Positions 11,560-22,853 of a stretch of 64,000 nucleotides of DNA are shown here, in pieces. Within the stretch, counting starts at the first letter, position 1. Each line of letters starts with the position of its first letter. Where the stretch lies: contig CM034394.1 of assembly GCA_019925095.2 (NCBI GenBank), positions 25,284,272-25,348,271 on the forward strand, in the 5' to 3' direction. Under the pieces are notes generated by a model. The model saw only the letters and a list, made by a program, of their open reading frames with translations, was not told where the DNA came from and did no database searches. Position numbers and translations under genes: made by a program. The stretch comes from Dendrolimus kikuchii. Taxonomy: Eukaryota > Arthropoda > Insecta > Lepidoptera > Lasiocampidae.

Positions 11560-11731
11560 TGATGTTCTTTAGTCTCGCTAAAACTCGAGAACGGCTGGAC
11601 TGATTTGGCTAATTTTGGTTTTGATTTACTTGTGGACGTCCAGGGAAGGTTTGAAAGGTGAGTAAATATGAAAAAAAATCTTTTTTTGTTTATTGATTCT
11701 GAGGCGGTACGAAGTTTGCCGGGTCAGCTAC
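11560..11731 (+). mobile_element. Helitron-like fragment
   Basis: Contains ctcgctaaaactcgagaacg and ggcggtacgaagtttgccgg, and ends gggtcagcta. This resembles a common lepidopteran Helitron body, whose usual end would be gtcagctag. The 5' boundary is not clear. Confidence 0.4.
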
Positions 11732-12552
11732 TTCCAAATAAAACTCGGTGTGGACTGTATGACTTCTTATTGGCGTTATTTTCAATTAAATTAAAACTAT
11801 ATATAGAAGAGTCATAGATATGAATGGCAGAGAGTATAGTAGTGCATATTGGTGTCATATGTATGTAAGCAATTGAGCAAGTGAGCAATATTTCGGCCTC
11901 CAAGCCCGCTTCTTATTCCCCGGTTCCGTTCGACGCCTAGCTGCTAACTGTGCGAGCTATGGGCGTCGGCGGTATGCGGGACGTGGAGGGCGGGTCAGGG
12001 GGGTTCTCTCTGTCCGCAACAACCTCGTTTAACCTACGATTATAAATAAAAAATAAATAGAACAAAATGACGAAGACATTTATCTAGTATTTTTGTGGCA
12101 AAGCTGGCATAAATGGAAGCTAAAATATTACAATAAACGCTTTTTTCACCACATAGCCCGCGGCGTCCAAAAACCCCATCCAACGCAGGCCTTATTACTT
12201 ACTACAAATTCGGCACCACAAACAAAGGGGTTAAAACAAGGGCCGGCGATACCACGACAAATGTCGCACTAAACGACGAATAAAAGCAATAGTTTAAATT
12301 GAGGATACCATCCCAAAAACTGTGGGTAAACAGACGCCCAAAATTTGGCCGGAAAACTTTAAGGTACACTGCTGGAATTGAAAACACGGATCGAAAACTG
12401 TTTTGTTATTCGTTAACTGAGTTATAAAGTGAACGATTTGTTTTCGGTATTCGCTTGTTTGCCGAGGTCCGTGTTGGGACACCCGGAATTTGGCTAACGG
12501 AACCCTGTTTCAATAGTTTAATTTGTGATTTATAATAGGGAAGCGGACGTGA
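11732..12552. other. no gene seen
   Basis: Mixed composition with a GC-rich patch near 11900-12020. No domain, exon or shared repeat was recognised. Confidence 0.5.
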
Positions 12553-13375
12553 TGATTTTGGCCTACCACACTTCAACGCAGAGGCTCCGGGGTCGATTCC
12601 TGGTATAGTAAATTTCGGAAACGTATTTTCTCCGTTGATATAGAAAGAAGAGTAAATTTGGGGAATAGTTTGAATGGAGCGTTAGGTAAACTTCTAGGCG
12701 CTAAAAACCTCAGCCAGAAGGCCCAGCTCGCCATACACAACGCGGTGCTGGTACCTACGCTCACGTATGGCAGCGAGAGTTGGATATGGAAGAAAGAGCA
12801 TGAAAGTAGAGTAAACGCGGTTGAGATGCGAGCACTGCGCAAAATCTGCGGAGTGACGCTCGCGGACCGCGTTCGTAATACCGAAGTAAGAAAGAGAGTT
12901 GGTCTGAAAGAGAGTGTCGGGGTGAAGGTAAGGAAAGGAATGCTCCGGTGGTTCGGGCATGTGGAAAGAATGCATGATGAAAGAATGACTAAACAGATAT
13001 ACAATGCAAAAGTGGATGGATGCAAAAGTCGTGGAAGGCCACGACACACCTTCCATGATCAAATTGATCGTGTACTAGCGAAGGATGATGTCAGGAGCCT
13101 TAAGAACAGATGAGCGTGCATGACAAGAGTTATGAATATCAAAGAAGCAAGTGAGGTGTGTAAGAATGGGCCTAAATGGCGCTCTGTTGTTCGTGCCTAC
13201 CCCGCAAGGGAACTGGCGTGAAGTTATGTATGTATGTATGTATTTACTATGGTCTGGGTGTCTGAGATCGGCCCCAGAGTAGTCCGTTGTATATTACCCA
13301 TAACACAAGCGTAACTTGCTTAATTTGGGGATATACAATGTGTGTGTTGGTCTGCCGATCATTATTATTATATTT
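12553..13375 (+). repeat. SINE family C, copy 2, split by an RTE insertion
   Basis: The 5' part (12553-12634) has the B box region ggggtcgattcctgg and attttctccg. The 3' part (13241-13375) resumes with tatttactatggtctgggtg and ends in ATT repeats. Compared with copy 1, the SINE reads straight across if 12635-13240 is removed. Confidence 0.8.
12635..13240 (+). pseudogene. RTE-like LINE (family B), longest copy, nested in SINE C
   Basis: This 606-bp 5'-truncated copy encodes about 160 residues of the reverse transcriptase C-terminus in one frame. The motifs in order are LVPTLTYGSESWIWKK, ESRVNAVEMRALRKICGVTL, MLRWFGHVERMHDERMTKQI and SRGRPRHTFHDQIDRVL. The frame is cut at 13111-13113, where a CGA Arg codon of the other copies reads TGA (CpG decay). 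Beyond it the remaining C-terminal sequence is still recognisable, up to ggcgtgaagtt and an (ATGT)n tail. LVPTLTYGSE-W and RWFGH-x-x-RM are typical of RTE-type LINEs. No target-site duplication is visible; the SINE resumes with at most one base missing. Confidence 0.85.
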
Positions 13376-14081
13376 AAACATTTTTTTTATGAAATAGTCT
13401 GTTCTGTAACTTAGTTTGAAAAGGTAACAGTGCTCGTGAAACTATCAATGAATCAATTAGAAAACTGGCGATGCTTTTCATACCGCAACTGTACAATGTA
13501 AAAAAAGTAATCCCTCCGCTGATTTTTTATTAAGATTTTAACAGATAGCAGTCTAACACGCAGCTCCATATCTTTTTTCTCGCTCAAGCCCATAATGCGT
13601 ATGAAAAATTAAGAACTCGTGGAAGCGCGAAATTGTCACGAATATGACGTCATTAGCGTCCCCGCCGCCGACGTCGCTGACACTATTTCACAGGAATTAC
13701 GGAATTAAGGCTTCTGTCTGTTCATCCATCTTTGTGTTCCGTGAAATTTCGCCAGCGACAGAACCCCTCTCGGTAATCCTCAAGACGAATCTCTCAAAGA
13801 TACGGCGCGGGCGAAGCAGAAGGAAAAAGTATAATTCTTCACCTAATCCGCGGGGTTGTCTAACAAATTTCACGTATTAAACGAAGTTGCGAGCTTTTAT
13901 GGAGTGAAAGTGCTTTAGGTTTTAGGACGTCAAATTTATTTGGGTCGCTATTAGGATTTAAAGGATGTGTACTTAACTTAGGCGATGATCTGTTATAAAT
14001 ACCATAGGCTGCGTACAGTTTATTGTGACAATGCACTATTGTCTGGTAGAAAATTCAGTAAAAAAATATATAAAAAAATTT
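13376..14081. other. no gene seen
   Basis: AT-rich with a slightly GC-richer stretch at 13630-13870 that has an open frame but no recognisable domain. Nothing supported. Confidence 0.45.
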
Positions 14082-14327
14082 GCCAGGTGGTAGGGCATTT
14101 GCCCGACTGGATGGCTACCATCCCTGGTCTAAAGTATGTCGCCATAACAACCTTGAGTTGTGTTCCGGCATTAGTGACCAGGTTCTAGTCTCCATTAAGA
14201 GAACTGCAGCGCATTTGTAGCAGCCTTGGTGTTGCAAATGTCCATAGGCGATGATAACCGCTTTCCATCAAACGGGCCATTTGCCTGTCTGCTGAATTCC
14301 TGCAATAAAATAAAAATAAAAATAAAT
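14082..14327 (+). mobile_element. family A retroposon, short form, copy 5
   Basis: Starts gccaggtggtagggcatttg after TTT. The tail is irregular: caataaaataaaaataaaaa. Confidence 0.85.
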
Positions 14328-15468
14328 CTAGATGGAAGCTTCAAAAATACTTACGAAGAAAAAATTTTTTGAGGGTATTTTTCAATAAAGGCTTCTTTTA
14401 ATCAAATAACAAAACTAAATACAGTGGACGTTTGTTGTCTCTATATAGAACGACTTAATATGCGTGGTTCGACACGCCATTGTCAGTTTCTTTGAAATAT
14501 AAACATACATAATTGTATTTGTAAATGTAATAAACAATTTCGTATGATAAATGAACTGCTTTGAGAGACTGACCCTTCAGCCTCCTGTGGACAGTAAATC
14601 CGCTTGTAATTTGTGCCAATACGACAAGCTGCCGCATAAAGCTACAAAGTTCTTAGTTTGCTCGAAAGCACAAAAGGCTTCCATCGACCGTGGTCGGCGG
14701 ACCCGAAAAAGTACGGGCCTTTGAGAGGCCAATCCTTTAATACTAATTGAATCATAATTTGGAAGGCCCAAAGTTTCTTTTTATGTAAATCTTTTACCCT
14801 CAGAGGGCCCCGAGACGTCCGACGAAAGGAGTTCCATAATCGGGATTAAATTTTGTTTCGTCTCAGTTAATACTCCACAGGACGAATTTTAAAGGGAAGA
14901 ATGAAACAATAATTCTTGAGAGCATTTTTTTATAACTCAAATTAAATTTGCGGGTTAGTTAGGATGGTATCGTAATTCAATTCTGCAGCGCTTCGCCGAG
15001 TTGGAACAATTTGTAACTTTAATTTTTACTTATTAAAAAATGGAACGCGTTTCTGGATATTGAACGGTCGTGTTATGGGACGAACTGACGACTAGTTTTG
15101 TAGTATATATCCGAGCTCACCAAAAATCTTATAGTGGAAAGCGAAGTATAACGCCACCGTAAATGCGATTGGCTTCGTTCAACAAGATTGGACAGGAATT
15201 TGCGGCTGTCACGTATCATCTTGAGGTATGATTGCTTCTGTGTACCTTCTTCTGTCTGTAGGTAAAGAGTCTATTCAGGATGCTAACCTACCATGACTGT
15301 AATACGGGTGAAAAAGATTAGCCATTTCAAACATTATAGGTGTGTCCCGCTTCTGACGAGCAGCACTGGACTCTCTTCGCCCACTTCAAACAGAGTCCCT
15401 AGCTCCCTCATAAGTAGCAATAGATGATTCTGAAATGTTTGAATCTTAATCGAGTCAACAAGCTATCT
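14328..15468. other. no gene seen
   Basis: More than 1.1 kb without a recognised repeat, exon or RNA gene. Confidence 0.5.
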
Positions 15469-15920
15469 GTCCGTGCAGGAACGGAGAAAGAATCCATTTC
15501 CTGCGGCCGGGCGGCCTGTCGTAAGAGGCGACAAAACAACCCACAGCCAGGTGGCAGGACATTTTCCCGACTGGATGGCTACTACCCCTGGTCTAAAGTA
15601 TGATAGACAGATAGACAGATAACACATTATTGTAGACCATTACAGAAAACACAGAAAAACTTAAGCCTAAAAATATTCTAAATGTGCACAATGGGCGGTC
15701 TTATCGCTAAGAAGCGATCTCTTCCAGACAACCAGTGTATGTTGCCATAACAACCTTGAGTTGTGTTCCGGCATTAGTGTCCAGATTCCAACCTTACTTA
15801 AGAGAGCAGCGGCACATTTATAACACCTTTGATGTTGCAAATGTCTATAGGCGATGATAACCGCTTTCCATCAAGTGGGCCGTCTGCCTGTCTGCTGAAC
15901 TCCTGCAATAAAAAAAATAA
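15469..15920 (+). mobile_element. family A retroposon, long form, copy 6, interrupted
   Basis: Left part 15469-15602 from gtccgtgcaggaacggagaa; right part from 15737 to the tail ctcctgcaataaaaaaaata. A 134-bp foreign insert at 15603-15736 lies between, with a 5-bp duplication gtatg on both sides (15598-15602 and 15737-15741). Confidence 0.85.
15603..15736 (-). mobile_element. LINE 3' tail (family E) inserted in family A
   Basis: The minus strand reads ggttgtctggaagagatcgc, then tagcgataagaccgccc, and ends with repeats of gtct/tatct. The same tggaagagat...gcgataaggccgcc motif is found near 39.48, 56.76 and 62.96 kb. It is a very common LINE 3' end in lepidopteran DNA. The clade was not determined. 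Confidence 0.65.
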
Positions 15921-16473
15921 TTAAAATGCCGCCGTTAGAAAAGGCTCTTTACTTGTATCTCGATATTCATCCTTATCAAAATAAATTACTTCATATACAA
16001 GACTCCTTCAATACCTTTATATAACTTTTTGAATTATACAATTCGGACATCCCATTCGGAAGATGTCCAGAGTTTAGAAATATAAGTATTAGAACACGCG
16101 GCCGTGACGTTTTTTCGTGAGCGAAAAATCGTAAGACCCCGTCTGTATAGAAGTTTCACTTCAAAAAGCGAGTCGTTTCTCGACAGAACAATCTCACTCA
16201 CATGACTCATATTTGTAAGTCGCATCGATTCATCGATGCCTCCATTATTGGTACGACAGACGAGTCAGACTTGAAACCTTTGATTGCGAGTGAAAGGAAT
16301 TGAAAGCGAGATAACTGAACAATCGAAACAATCGACTTGAATTTTTTGTTATTACGCATCGCTATTTGCACAATTAGTGTTTCTACGCCTGAGTTCGTAA
16401 CACTCTCACGATACAGGATTATAATTTTATAAAACAGTAATTACAGAGATGTTTCTAGAATTATTATTATTTT
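15921..16473. other. no gene seen
   Basis: AT-rich. A 63-codon minus-strand frame at 16034-16225 has no recognisable domain. Confidence 0.5.
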
Positions 16474-16793
16474 TATCCGTGCAGGAACGGAGAAAGAATA
16501 CAATTTTCCTGCGGCCGGGCGGCCTGTCGTAAGAGGCAAAAAAACAACCCACAGCCAGGTGGTTGGGCATTTGCCCGACTGGATGACTACCACCCCTGGT
16601 CTAAAGTATGTCGCCATAACAACTATGAGTTGTGTTCCGGCATTAGTGATCAGGTTCCAGTCTCCCTTAAGAGAGCAGCAGCGCATTTGTAGCACCTTTG
16701 GTGTTGCACATGTCTATAGGCGATGGTAACCGCTTAACATCAAGGGGGCCGTCTGCCTGTCTGCTGAGCTCCTGCAATAAAAAATTAAAAAAA
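16474..16793 (+). mobile_element. family A retroposon, long form, copy 7
   Basis: Starts tatccgtgcaggaacgg and ends gagctcctgcaataaaaaat. All three predicted hairpins are intact. Confidence 0.9.
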
Positions 16794-17335
16794 TAACTTC
16801 AGGGAAACTGACTAGGAAGATTGAAATTCCCACTCCTACGCGGCTTTGCCATTCCCAAAGGCGCTTTAACAAAAACAATAATATCAATATTTTCAATTTT
16901 AATCACAATCTCCCAAAGGATATAATACGGTCATTGATTTCATTACTGTTTCAGTGAGTGCGTATTTTTTCCGCTCCCCTTTTGTGTTGTCGATGTATTT
17001 TAATGCGATAATTTTGTCGAGTGACCTAAATACTCATGTTCGTGCATACACTGCTGGGAACGATAAAAATGTGTTTCCTGGTCTGTTATCGAGCAAAATG
17101 CCATTTTCAGCTCCATTTGTATGTTTAATTGATATAAGTTAGTTGTTTTATGTTTTTAATTTAAGTTTAACGGCATGTTTTGAATTTTATGTCATGTTTT
17201 GTTTTAATTCAGAGAAGACTAAGAAATCATACTTTATGTATGCGGCTGTGCAATTTTAAAACCTAGCAAATGCATTACAAAAATTTACACTAGAGCACAA
17301 AAAAATGTCATGAATTGAATTATTGGGTGCGATGT
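16794..17335. other. no gene seen
   Basis: AT-rich; no supported feature. Confidence 0.5.
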
Positions 17336-17344
17336 TATATTTTG

Positions 17345-17503
17345 ATGCATACATACATACATAACTTCACGCCAATTCCCTTGCGGGGTAGGCACGAACA
17401 ACAGAGCGCCATTCAGGCTTATTCTTACACACCTCACTTGCTTCTTTGACATTCATAACTCTTGTCATGCACGCTCGTCTGTTCTTAAGGCTCAGTTCAC
17501 GCC
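17345..17503 (-). mobile_element. RTE-like LINE (family B) 3' fragment, copy 3
   Basis: A 9-bp duplication tatattttg flanks it (17336-17344 and 17504-17512). The plus strand reads catacatacataacttcacg ... ttcttaaggctc. The ten bases next to the 5' junction (agttcacgcc, 17494-17503) do not belong to the expected LINE sequence; they resemble the element's own 3' end. Confidence 0.85.
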
Positions 17504-17512
17504 TATATTTTG

Positions 17513-18040
17513 TGAAAGCTTGGCATAACACCGATCAAACCGGCTCCTAACAGCTGAAATCATGATTCCAGCATGGCCCTACCACGTCAAAATTTCAAGT
17601 TAATCGTAAACATATTCCATTATGATAATTGATCCCTTCTTATCGGTTAATAGCCCTACGCTTTCTATAACTGAAATCCGAAACGCGATTTCTTTTCGCA
17701 CTCTCGTAACGACTGTGAGATTGGTTTTCGATTATCATTTGCATAAATTGTCGGCGGAGTCACCTTCAATTTTTTATTCCCTCATAAAACGAACCTCGCC
17801 CACCTACGCGCAGACGATAACTGGCAAAGACAATTTCGGTATATTTTCCCATCACCTCAAGATTTACACATGAATCTTCCCGGCTAAAGAAAACTCCACC
17901 AATTCCATTATCGATCTGTTACCCTCCATATATTTTGTGAGTGGAGAGCAGAGACGAGCAATTTAAGAACTTAAATGAAAATGTCGAAGGATACGCGCTG
18001 CCAGGTATGTGGGTGGCGCAGACTTGCGTTTGCTTTCGAC
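17513..18040. other. no gene seen
   Basis: AT-rich, no supported feature. Confidence 0.5.
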
Positions 18041-18700
18041 ATATATTTACGACGTTTAAAGCGCGGCATTTTATTTAAAAAAAACTGCCGACGTTTCGGC
18101 CACTTATCAGCAGGTGAAATCGGAAGACAAATAAGTCAAGTCGTCGTCGTTCGTCTTCAGCCAATTACGGTCCACTGCTTTCCTCATCCAGCAGGATGTT
18201 AAGTGTCAATGAGTAATGTTAAGGTTACTATGTACCAACCCAAACTTGTTCATGTTAATTATTTACTCTATGGGGATATAATTTAATGTACTACTGTTTT
18301 AATTATGTGTAGTAATCGCGAATATTTAAGAAAATACTATATATAAGACCATTGACAATTTTATGTTAAATGCTCGTATTGTTCAGGAAGTACCTTAAAA
18401 AGTAATAGATTAGTTAACAGTCAAATGTACCGCATTACTTTTTTAATATCTTACAAAACGCCGAAGCCGTTCTAGAATTTGTACGAGCTTTCCAATTTGC
18501 GACATCAAATCTGGAACGTGTGAATAGCGTATTAATTATGGTTTGAATAGTAGTTAAAATTATTTTTAAAACTACGATTTAATACACTTTAGCGCGTTTT
18601 ATTTGATTTTTATTAAGCTATTTCGGCCACTTTTTACGTAAGTAAAACGTAGTTTTGATCAATGTGTCTATTAGCCGTGAAAACTTAAGAAAATACAATT
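18041..18700. repeat. family D inverted-repeat element, diverged copy
   Basis: The left arm has tttaaagcgcggcatttta and actgccgacgtttcggccac. The right arm has gcgttttatttgattttta, atttcggccactttttacg and gtaaaacgtagtttt, then the one-sided extension cgtgaaaacttaagaaaata. The same pieces are found in the complete copy at 41723-42324. Confidence 0.55.
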
Positions 18701-19468
18701 TCAAAGGTATGATGGCAATAAGGTGTTTTAACGCCCGCTCTTTTATATATGTCAATAATTTTAGAATGTATTGTAATTATATCAACTCAATATTGATACA
18801 CATATAATAATTGTATTTCGAGTTACGAGCCACGTTAAGTTTAATATATTTTATTATAATTTTGATTCATTTTACTTGTACAAACTTATGACGTCATAAG
18901 TTGGTATGCTTGAACAAATAAATATATAAACAGCATGTCAATAAATTTCTCTTCATTTGTCCCCTGGGTGTTATAGGGTTTTTGTGTTAATCAGTGGACT
19001 TTTATAACATGATAAACTATATTTGATGATATTAAAAAAATGTTTAGTCCTGCCGGACGTTATGTGGTGGAGTGTTGTACGATCGCTGCGTAGATGGCTA
19101 CCCTCCTCGTAGAGCAGAAACGGTTAGGCTCTAACAGATTTGACTGTACGCCTATCATATATCGACGTTTACCCGCTCGTTTGCGTAACATTTCCCAAGG
19201 TGCAAAATGTCTGGCGCGTCTTCAGTGCGCTGCCAATATTTCCTGTACGCGTCGATCGAAAGCAATCGCAAACCAATTTAAACTCTCTTTGCCTGTTGCT
19301 AAGGTATCCAATATTCTTCTCTTTGCTAACTGTTATATATGTTATAAACAAACATTAAAGGTCTAACCATTACAGTTCTTTACAACTTTTGAAAATGAAT
19401 AAATATTATGTCCTATATTATTATGTACTGCATTTCTAATAACACTTACTTAATAATTACACATTTAC
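18701..19468. other. no gene seen
   Basis: AT-rich. A 90-codon plus frame at 19094-19366 overlaps frames on both strands and has no domain, so it is not called. Confidence 0.5.
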
Positions 19469-19762
19469 ATCCGTGCAGGAACGGAGAAAGAAAACAATTT
19501 CCTGCGGCCGGGCGGCCTGTCGTAAGAGGCGACAAAACAACCCACAGCCAGGTTGTAGAGCATTTGCAAAGCATGTAGACATAACAACCTTGAGTTGTGT
19601 TCCGGCATTAGTGACTAGGTTCCAGTCTCCCTTAACAGAGCAGCAGTGCATTTGTAGCCCCTTTGGTGTTGCAAATGTCCATAGGCGATGGTAACCGCTT
19701 TCCATCAAGTAGGCCGTCTGCCTGTCTACTGAACTCCTGCAATAAAAATAAAATAAAAAAAT
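19469..19762 (+). mobile_element. family A retroposon, long form with internal deletion, copy 8
   Basis: Starts atccgtgcaggaacgg. The hairpin segment gactggatggctaccacccc is deleted (gcatttgcaaagcatgtag). The tail is caataaaaataaaataaaaa. Confidence 0.85.
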
Positions 19763-19806
19763 TATTACGATATTTTGTTATGGGTTATTTATTAGCATCG
19801 TCGCAC

Positions 19807-20175
19807 TAATGCCGAAGTAAGAAATAGAGTTGGTCTGAAAGAGAGTGTCGGGGTGAAGGTAAGGAAAGGTATGCTCCGGTCGTTCGGGCATGTGGAAAGA
19901 ATGCATGATTAAAGAATGACTAAACAGATATACAATGCAAAAGTGGATGGATGCAGAAGTCGTGGAAGGCCACGACACACCTTCCACCATCAAATTGATC
20001 GTGTACTAGCAGAAGGTAATGTCAGGAGCCTTAAGAACAGACGAGCGTGGATGACAAGAGTTATGAATGTCAAAGAAGCAAGTGAGGTGTGTAAGAATAA
20101 GCCTGAATGGCGCTCTGTTGGTCGTGCCTACCCCGCAAGGGAACTGGCGTGAAGTTATGTATGTATGTATGTATA
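19807..20175 (+). mobile_element. RTE-like LINE (family B) 3' fragment, copy 4
   Basis: Begins taatgccgaagtaagaaata, so just upstream of the EVRKRVGL region. A stop interrupts the frame after the HVERMHD motif (gattaaag). It ends ggcgtgaagtt plus (ATGT)n. No clear target duplication. Confidence 0.85.
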
Positions 20176-21084
20176 TAAAAAAATAACTTCATGGTAAGGT
20201 ACATCTTAACATTCGTTAACTTTTTAATCGCGATAAGCGAATTCGCGTCCACTCACCGTAGTAACGTTCCAAGTTATTTGTGCACCATAACGATTATTAT
20301 TATTGGACCATCGGCGAGACTGTGTATTCCTATCTATCGATACAGAATATTATCGATACTATAAATAATACCGACAATAATAATATAACTACACATGGGA
20401 GCGAACAAAGGGATGGCAGGAGATGCAGCGAAAGTGGCAATTTCGGTGCCGCGCGAAATATTTTTCCACTTCGCACGAACTTTATTGCGATCGTCACAAC
20501 TCTTGATACGTGCACATAGGTGCTATTTTCCTTTATTTTTAATATATCATAAAGTTGTCTTCTCTGAGATAGTGTTGATGGCTTCTTTTTTCGCTAGGGA
20601 GGGTAGTAGAAAGTATATGAAAGTTTCGAAGAGTATGTTTGTACGTAATGTAAGTTCGTTCATTAATTTTAGTTTTTGTACCACACATGTAAGTTTTTGG
20701 TAAAGGCCTCTGCTGTTGATTATACTTTGATCATCAATTTAGCCAGAGTTTGAACGAGGTAAACATAACAGCACTTTTTATGTCTTTTTTAATATAGTGT
20801 CTCACTTTTGTATGACTAGATTTGGCAAGAATTTTGTAATAATCTTCAAGCATCTTCAAGCCGGACTAATATAACTCCCACCCTGGCTTTAGATTGTAGG
20901 TCTTTAGTTGACGCAAAACGACTAAATTCTTGTAACAACTGGAACTCGGCATCTCGCACACGCGTTAACACTTTTTGAAAATATAAATTAACAGAAGTCA
21001 CTGACGACAAATCCGTATTACAAACAACAACAAACAACGTTCCATAGATAAAAATCAATTATTTACAGACATATATATGAAAAT
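20176..21084. other. no gene seen
   Basis: AT-rich, several short frames on both strands, none with a recognisable domain. Confidence 0.5.
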
Positions 21085-21225
21085 CTTTGATATCACCCGT
21101 GATCAGAAGGCTGGCTCACATTTCGCACAACAAATAAGTATTGCCATACAGCGTGGCAATGCTGCCAGCCTTCTGGGCACGCTCTCCGTTGCCAGTGATC
21201 TGCTACATAGTGTATTTTAGTTTCA
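21085..21225 (+). pseudogene. retroelement G, C-terminal fragment (second copy)
   Basis: The plus frame reads KIFDITRDQKAGSHFAQQIS, then IAIQRGNAASLLGTLSVAS and DLLHSVF-stop. It is nearly identical to the end of the element at 45715-45950. This KAGS-x-x-AQ-x-IS-x-AIQRGNA motif terminates proteins of a reverse-transcriptase-bearing retroelement found in many invertebrates. The copy is 5'-truncated. Confidence 0.6.
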
Positions 21226-21273
21226 ATTTCTTTTTTTAAATCTGACTTAAATATTAAAAGTTAGGTAAGTTTT

Positions 21274-21507
21274 GCCAGGTGGTAGGGTATTTGCCCGACT
21301 GGATGGCTACCACCACTGGTCTAAATCATGTCGCCATAACAACCTTGAGTTGTGTTCCGGCATTAGTGACCAAGTTCCAGTCTCCCTTAAGAGAGCAGCA
21401 GCGCATTTGTACCACCATTGGTGTTGCAAATGTCCATAGGCGATGGTAACCGCTTTGCATCAAGTGGGCCGCCTGCCTGTCTGCTGAACTCCTGCAATAA
21501 AAAAAAT
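21274..21507 (+). mobile_element. family A retroposon, short form, copy 9
   Basis: Starts gccaggtggtagggtatttg after TTT. It ends ctcctgcaataaaaaaaat. Confidence 0.85.
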
Positions 21508-21660
21508 ATTAGGACTTTGAACATATTATTTACTGTGGCTAGTATCAGTATACTTGAAATCGTAAAGTTTATCCAATTCAGTGGGTCTTTGTTTGAAGAA
21601 TATTACAATGTTAACGCGAGATTTTTCACGTAAGTAAAATTAAATATAGGCATATTTATT

Positions 21661-21894
21661 TATATGCCTTCTCTGCATCTCTTCAGAAGGATCTGTAGTT
21701 GTATGACTCCTCTTATTTATAACTCTTTGCCTACTGAAATTATAAATGTACCCGCAAGAAAATTCACTGTAGTCTTAAAGAAGTGGCTGATCAAGGTGTG
21801 TTTCTGTACTGTAGATGAATTTCTCAAAACAAAGTGCTTGTCGTTATTATCTTTATGGGAAAGCATAGTAATTTATGTGTTATTTTTATTTTGA
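21661..21894 (+). pseudogene. LINE reverse transcriptase C-terminal fragment
   Basis: The 76-codon frame contains IYNSLPTEI and LKKWLIKVCFCTVDEFLK. The pattern 'YN-x-LP-x-x-I ... FK/V-x-x-L-K-x-W-L-x-x-K-x-F/C-x-x-V-x-EFL' is the usual end of jockey/CR1-like LINE proteins. It is 5'-truncated, and the frame ends naturally at tga 21892. Confidence 0.5.
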
Positions 21895-21972
21895 CATAAT
21901 TTGCTCATTTATTACCAAAGCTTGGTGCTGAATTAGAATATTATCTACCACTCATTTTAATATTATATAACA

Positions 21973-22411
21973 CTAGCGACCCCGTCAGACGTTGTCCTGC
22001 TCTGAAAAAATAAAAATCTAGAACCCCATCCCAGCGCCACCTACCGGTTCCAATTGTGGGTTTAAACCATACGGGAACCCACTCAAACACACAAAAACAA
22101 AATCGCTCCAGGTGATTAGGAGGATTCTAGAACCTGATCTCAGCTCCACCTACAGGTTCTAATTGCGAATCTAAGCCATCCGGGAACCCACTCAAACACA
22201 CAAAAACAAAATCACCCAAATCACTCCAGGTGATTAGGAGGATTCTGGAACCCGATCTCAGCGCCACTTACCGGTTCCAACGGGATAAAAAGTATCCTAT
22301 GTCCGTCTTCTGGTTCTAAGCTACCGCCCCACCAATTTTCATCCAAATCGGTATAGCCGTTCTTGAGTTATAAATAGTGTAACTAACACGACTTTCTTTT
22401 ATATATATAGA
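21973..22411 (-). mobile_element. non-autonomous Helitron (Lep1-like), 439 bp
   Basis: The minus strand begins TCtatatatataaaagaaag after a host A and ends ggtcgCTAG before a host T. The body (gtcgtgttagttacac, caagaacggc, gtaggtggcgctg) matches 52048-52369. A unit of about 115 bp (cccactcaaacacacaaaaa ... gattaggaggattctag) is present in two tandem copies plus a partial third. The element is inserted in element D between A and T. Confidence 0.75.
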
Positions 22412-22569
22412 TTATTAGAACTTGGTATGTTGCTGAAGAGTTTCTTGCGCCGCTTCATCTCTTCAAGCCGCAATATATTGGGAAGCAATGATAATTAGAT
22501 TAGGCTCCCATAGAATAAATTATAACCATAAACATAAACTAAAATTAAATATTTAAGATCCGGTCTTAG

Positions 22570-22692
22570 AGGCCGGCAACGCGTTGGCAACGCCCCTGGT
22601 GTTGCAAACGTCCATAGGCGACGGTAACCACCTTCCATCAAGTGGGCCGTCCGGCTGTTTGCCTGCTTCAAGCAATAAAAAAATTTAAAAAA
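22570..22692 (+). mobile_element. CR1/Zenon-type LINE 3' tail
   Basis: Reads ggccggcaacgcgttggcaa, ggtgttgcaaacgtccatag, catcaagtgggccgtc, and ends tcaagcaataaaaaaattt. This is the usual 3' end of a very common lepidopteran LINE group. Its last 100 bases are clearly related to the 3' half of family A, so family A probably uses the same reverse transcriptase. Confidence 0.6.
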
Positions 22693-22853
22693 CGAGTTGA
22701 GGGTAGGCTAAATAAAAACTTTAACAGTACTCATTGACACGTAACATCTTTGTCTTCCATGATCACGGCTACTTAAAAATAAAATGCCGCGCTTAAAACC
22801 GTTAAAAAGTAGTTTCATAAGGTGTGTTTATAGTGAAAACTTAAGAAAATAAT

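Larger units (their letters stand above)
21930..22853 (+). repeat. family D element hosting a Helitron and a LINE tail
   Basis: Pieces in order: cattttaatattatataa (to 21972), [Helitron], ttattagaacttggtatg and gctgaagagtttcttgcgcc, [LINE tail 22570-22692], gggtaggctaaataaaaact, catctttgtcttccatgatc, taaaatgccgcgcttaaaac and the terminal extension gtgaaaacttaagaaaataa. All of these match the D copy at 41723-42324 in the same order. Confidence 0.65.
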
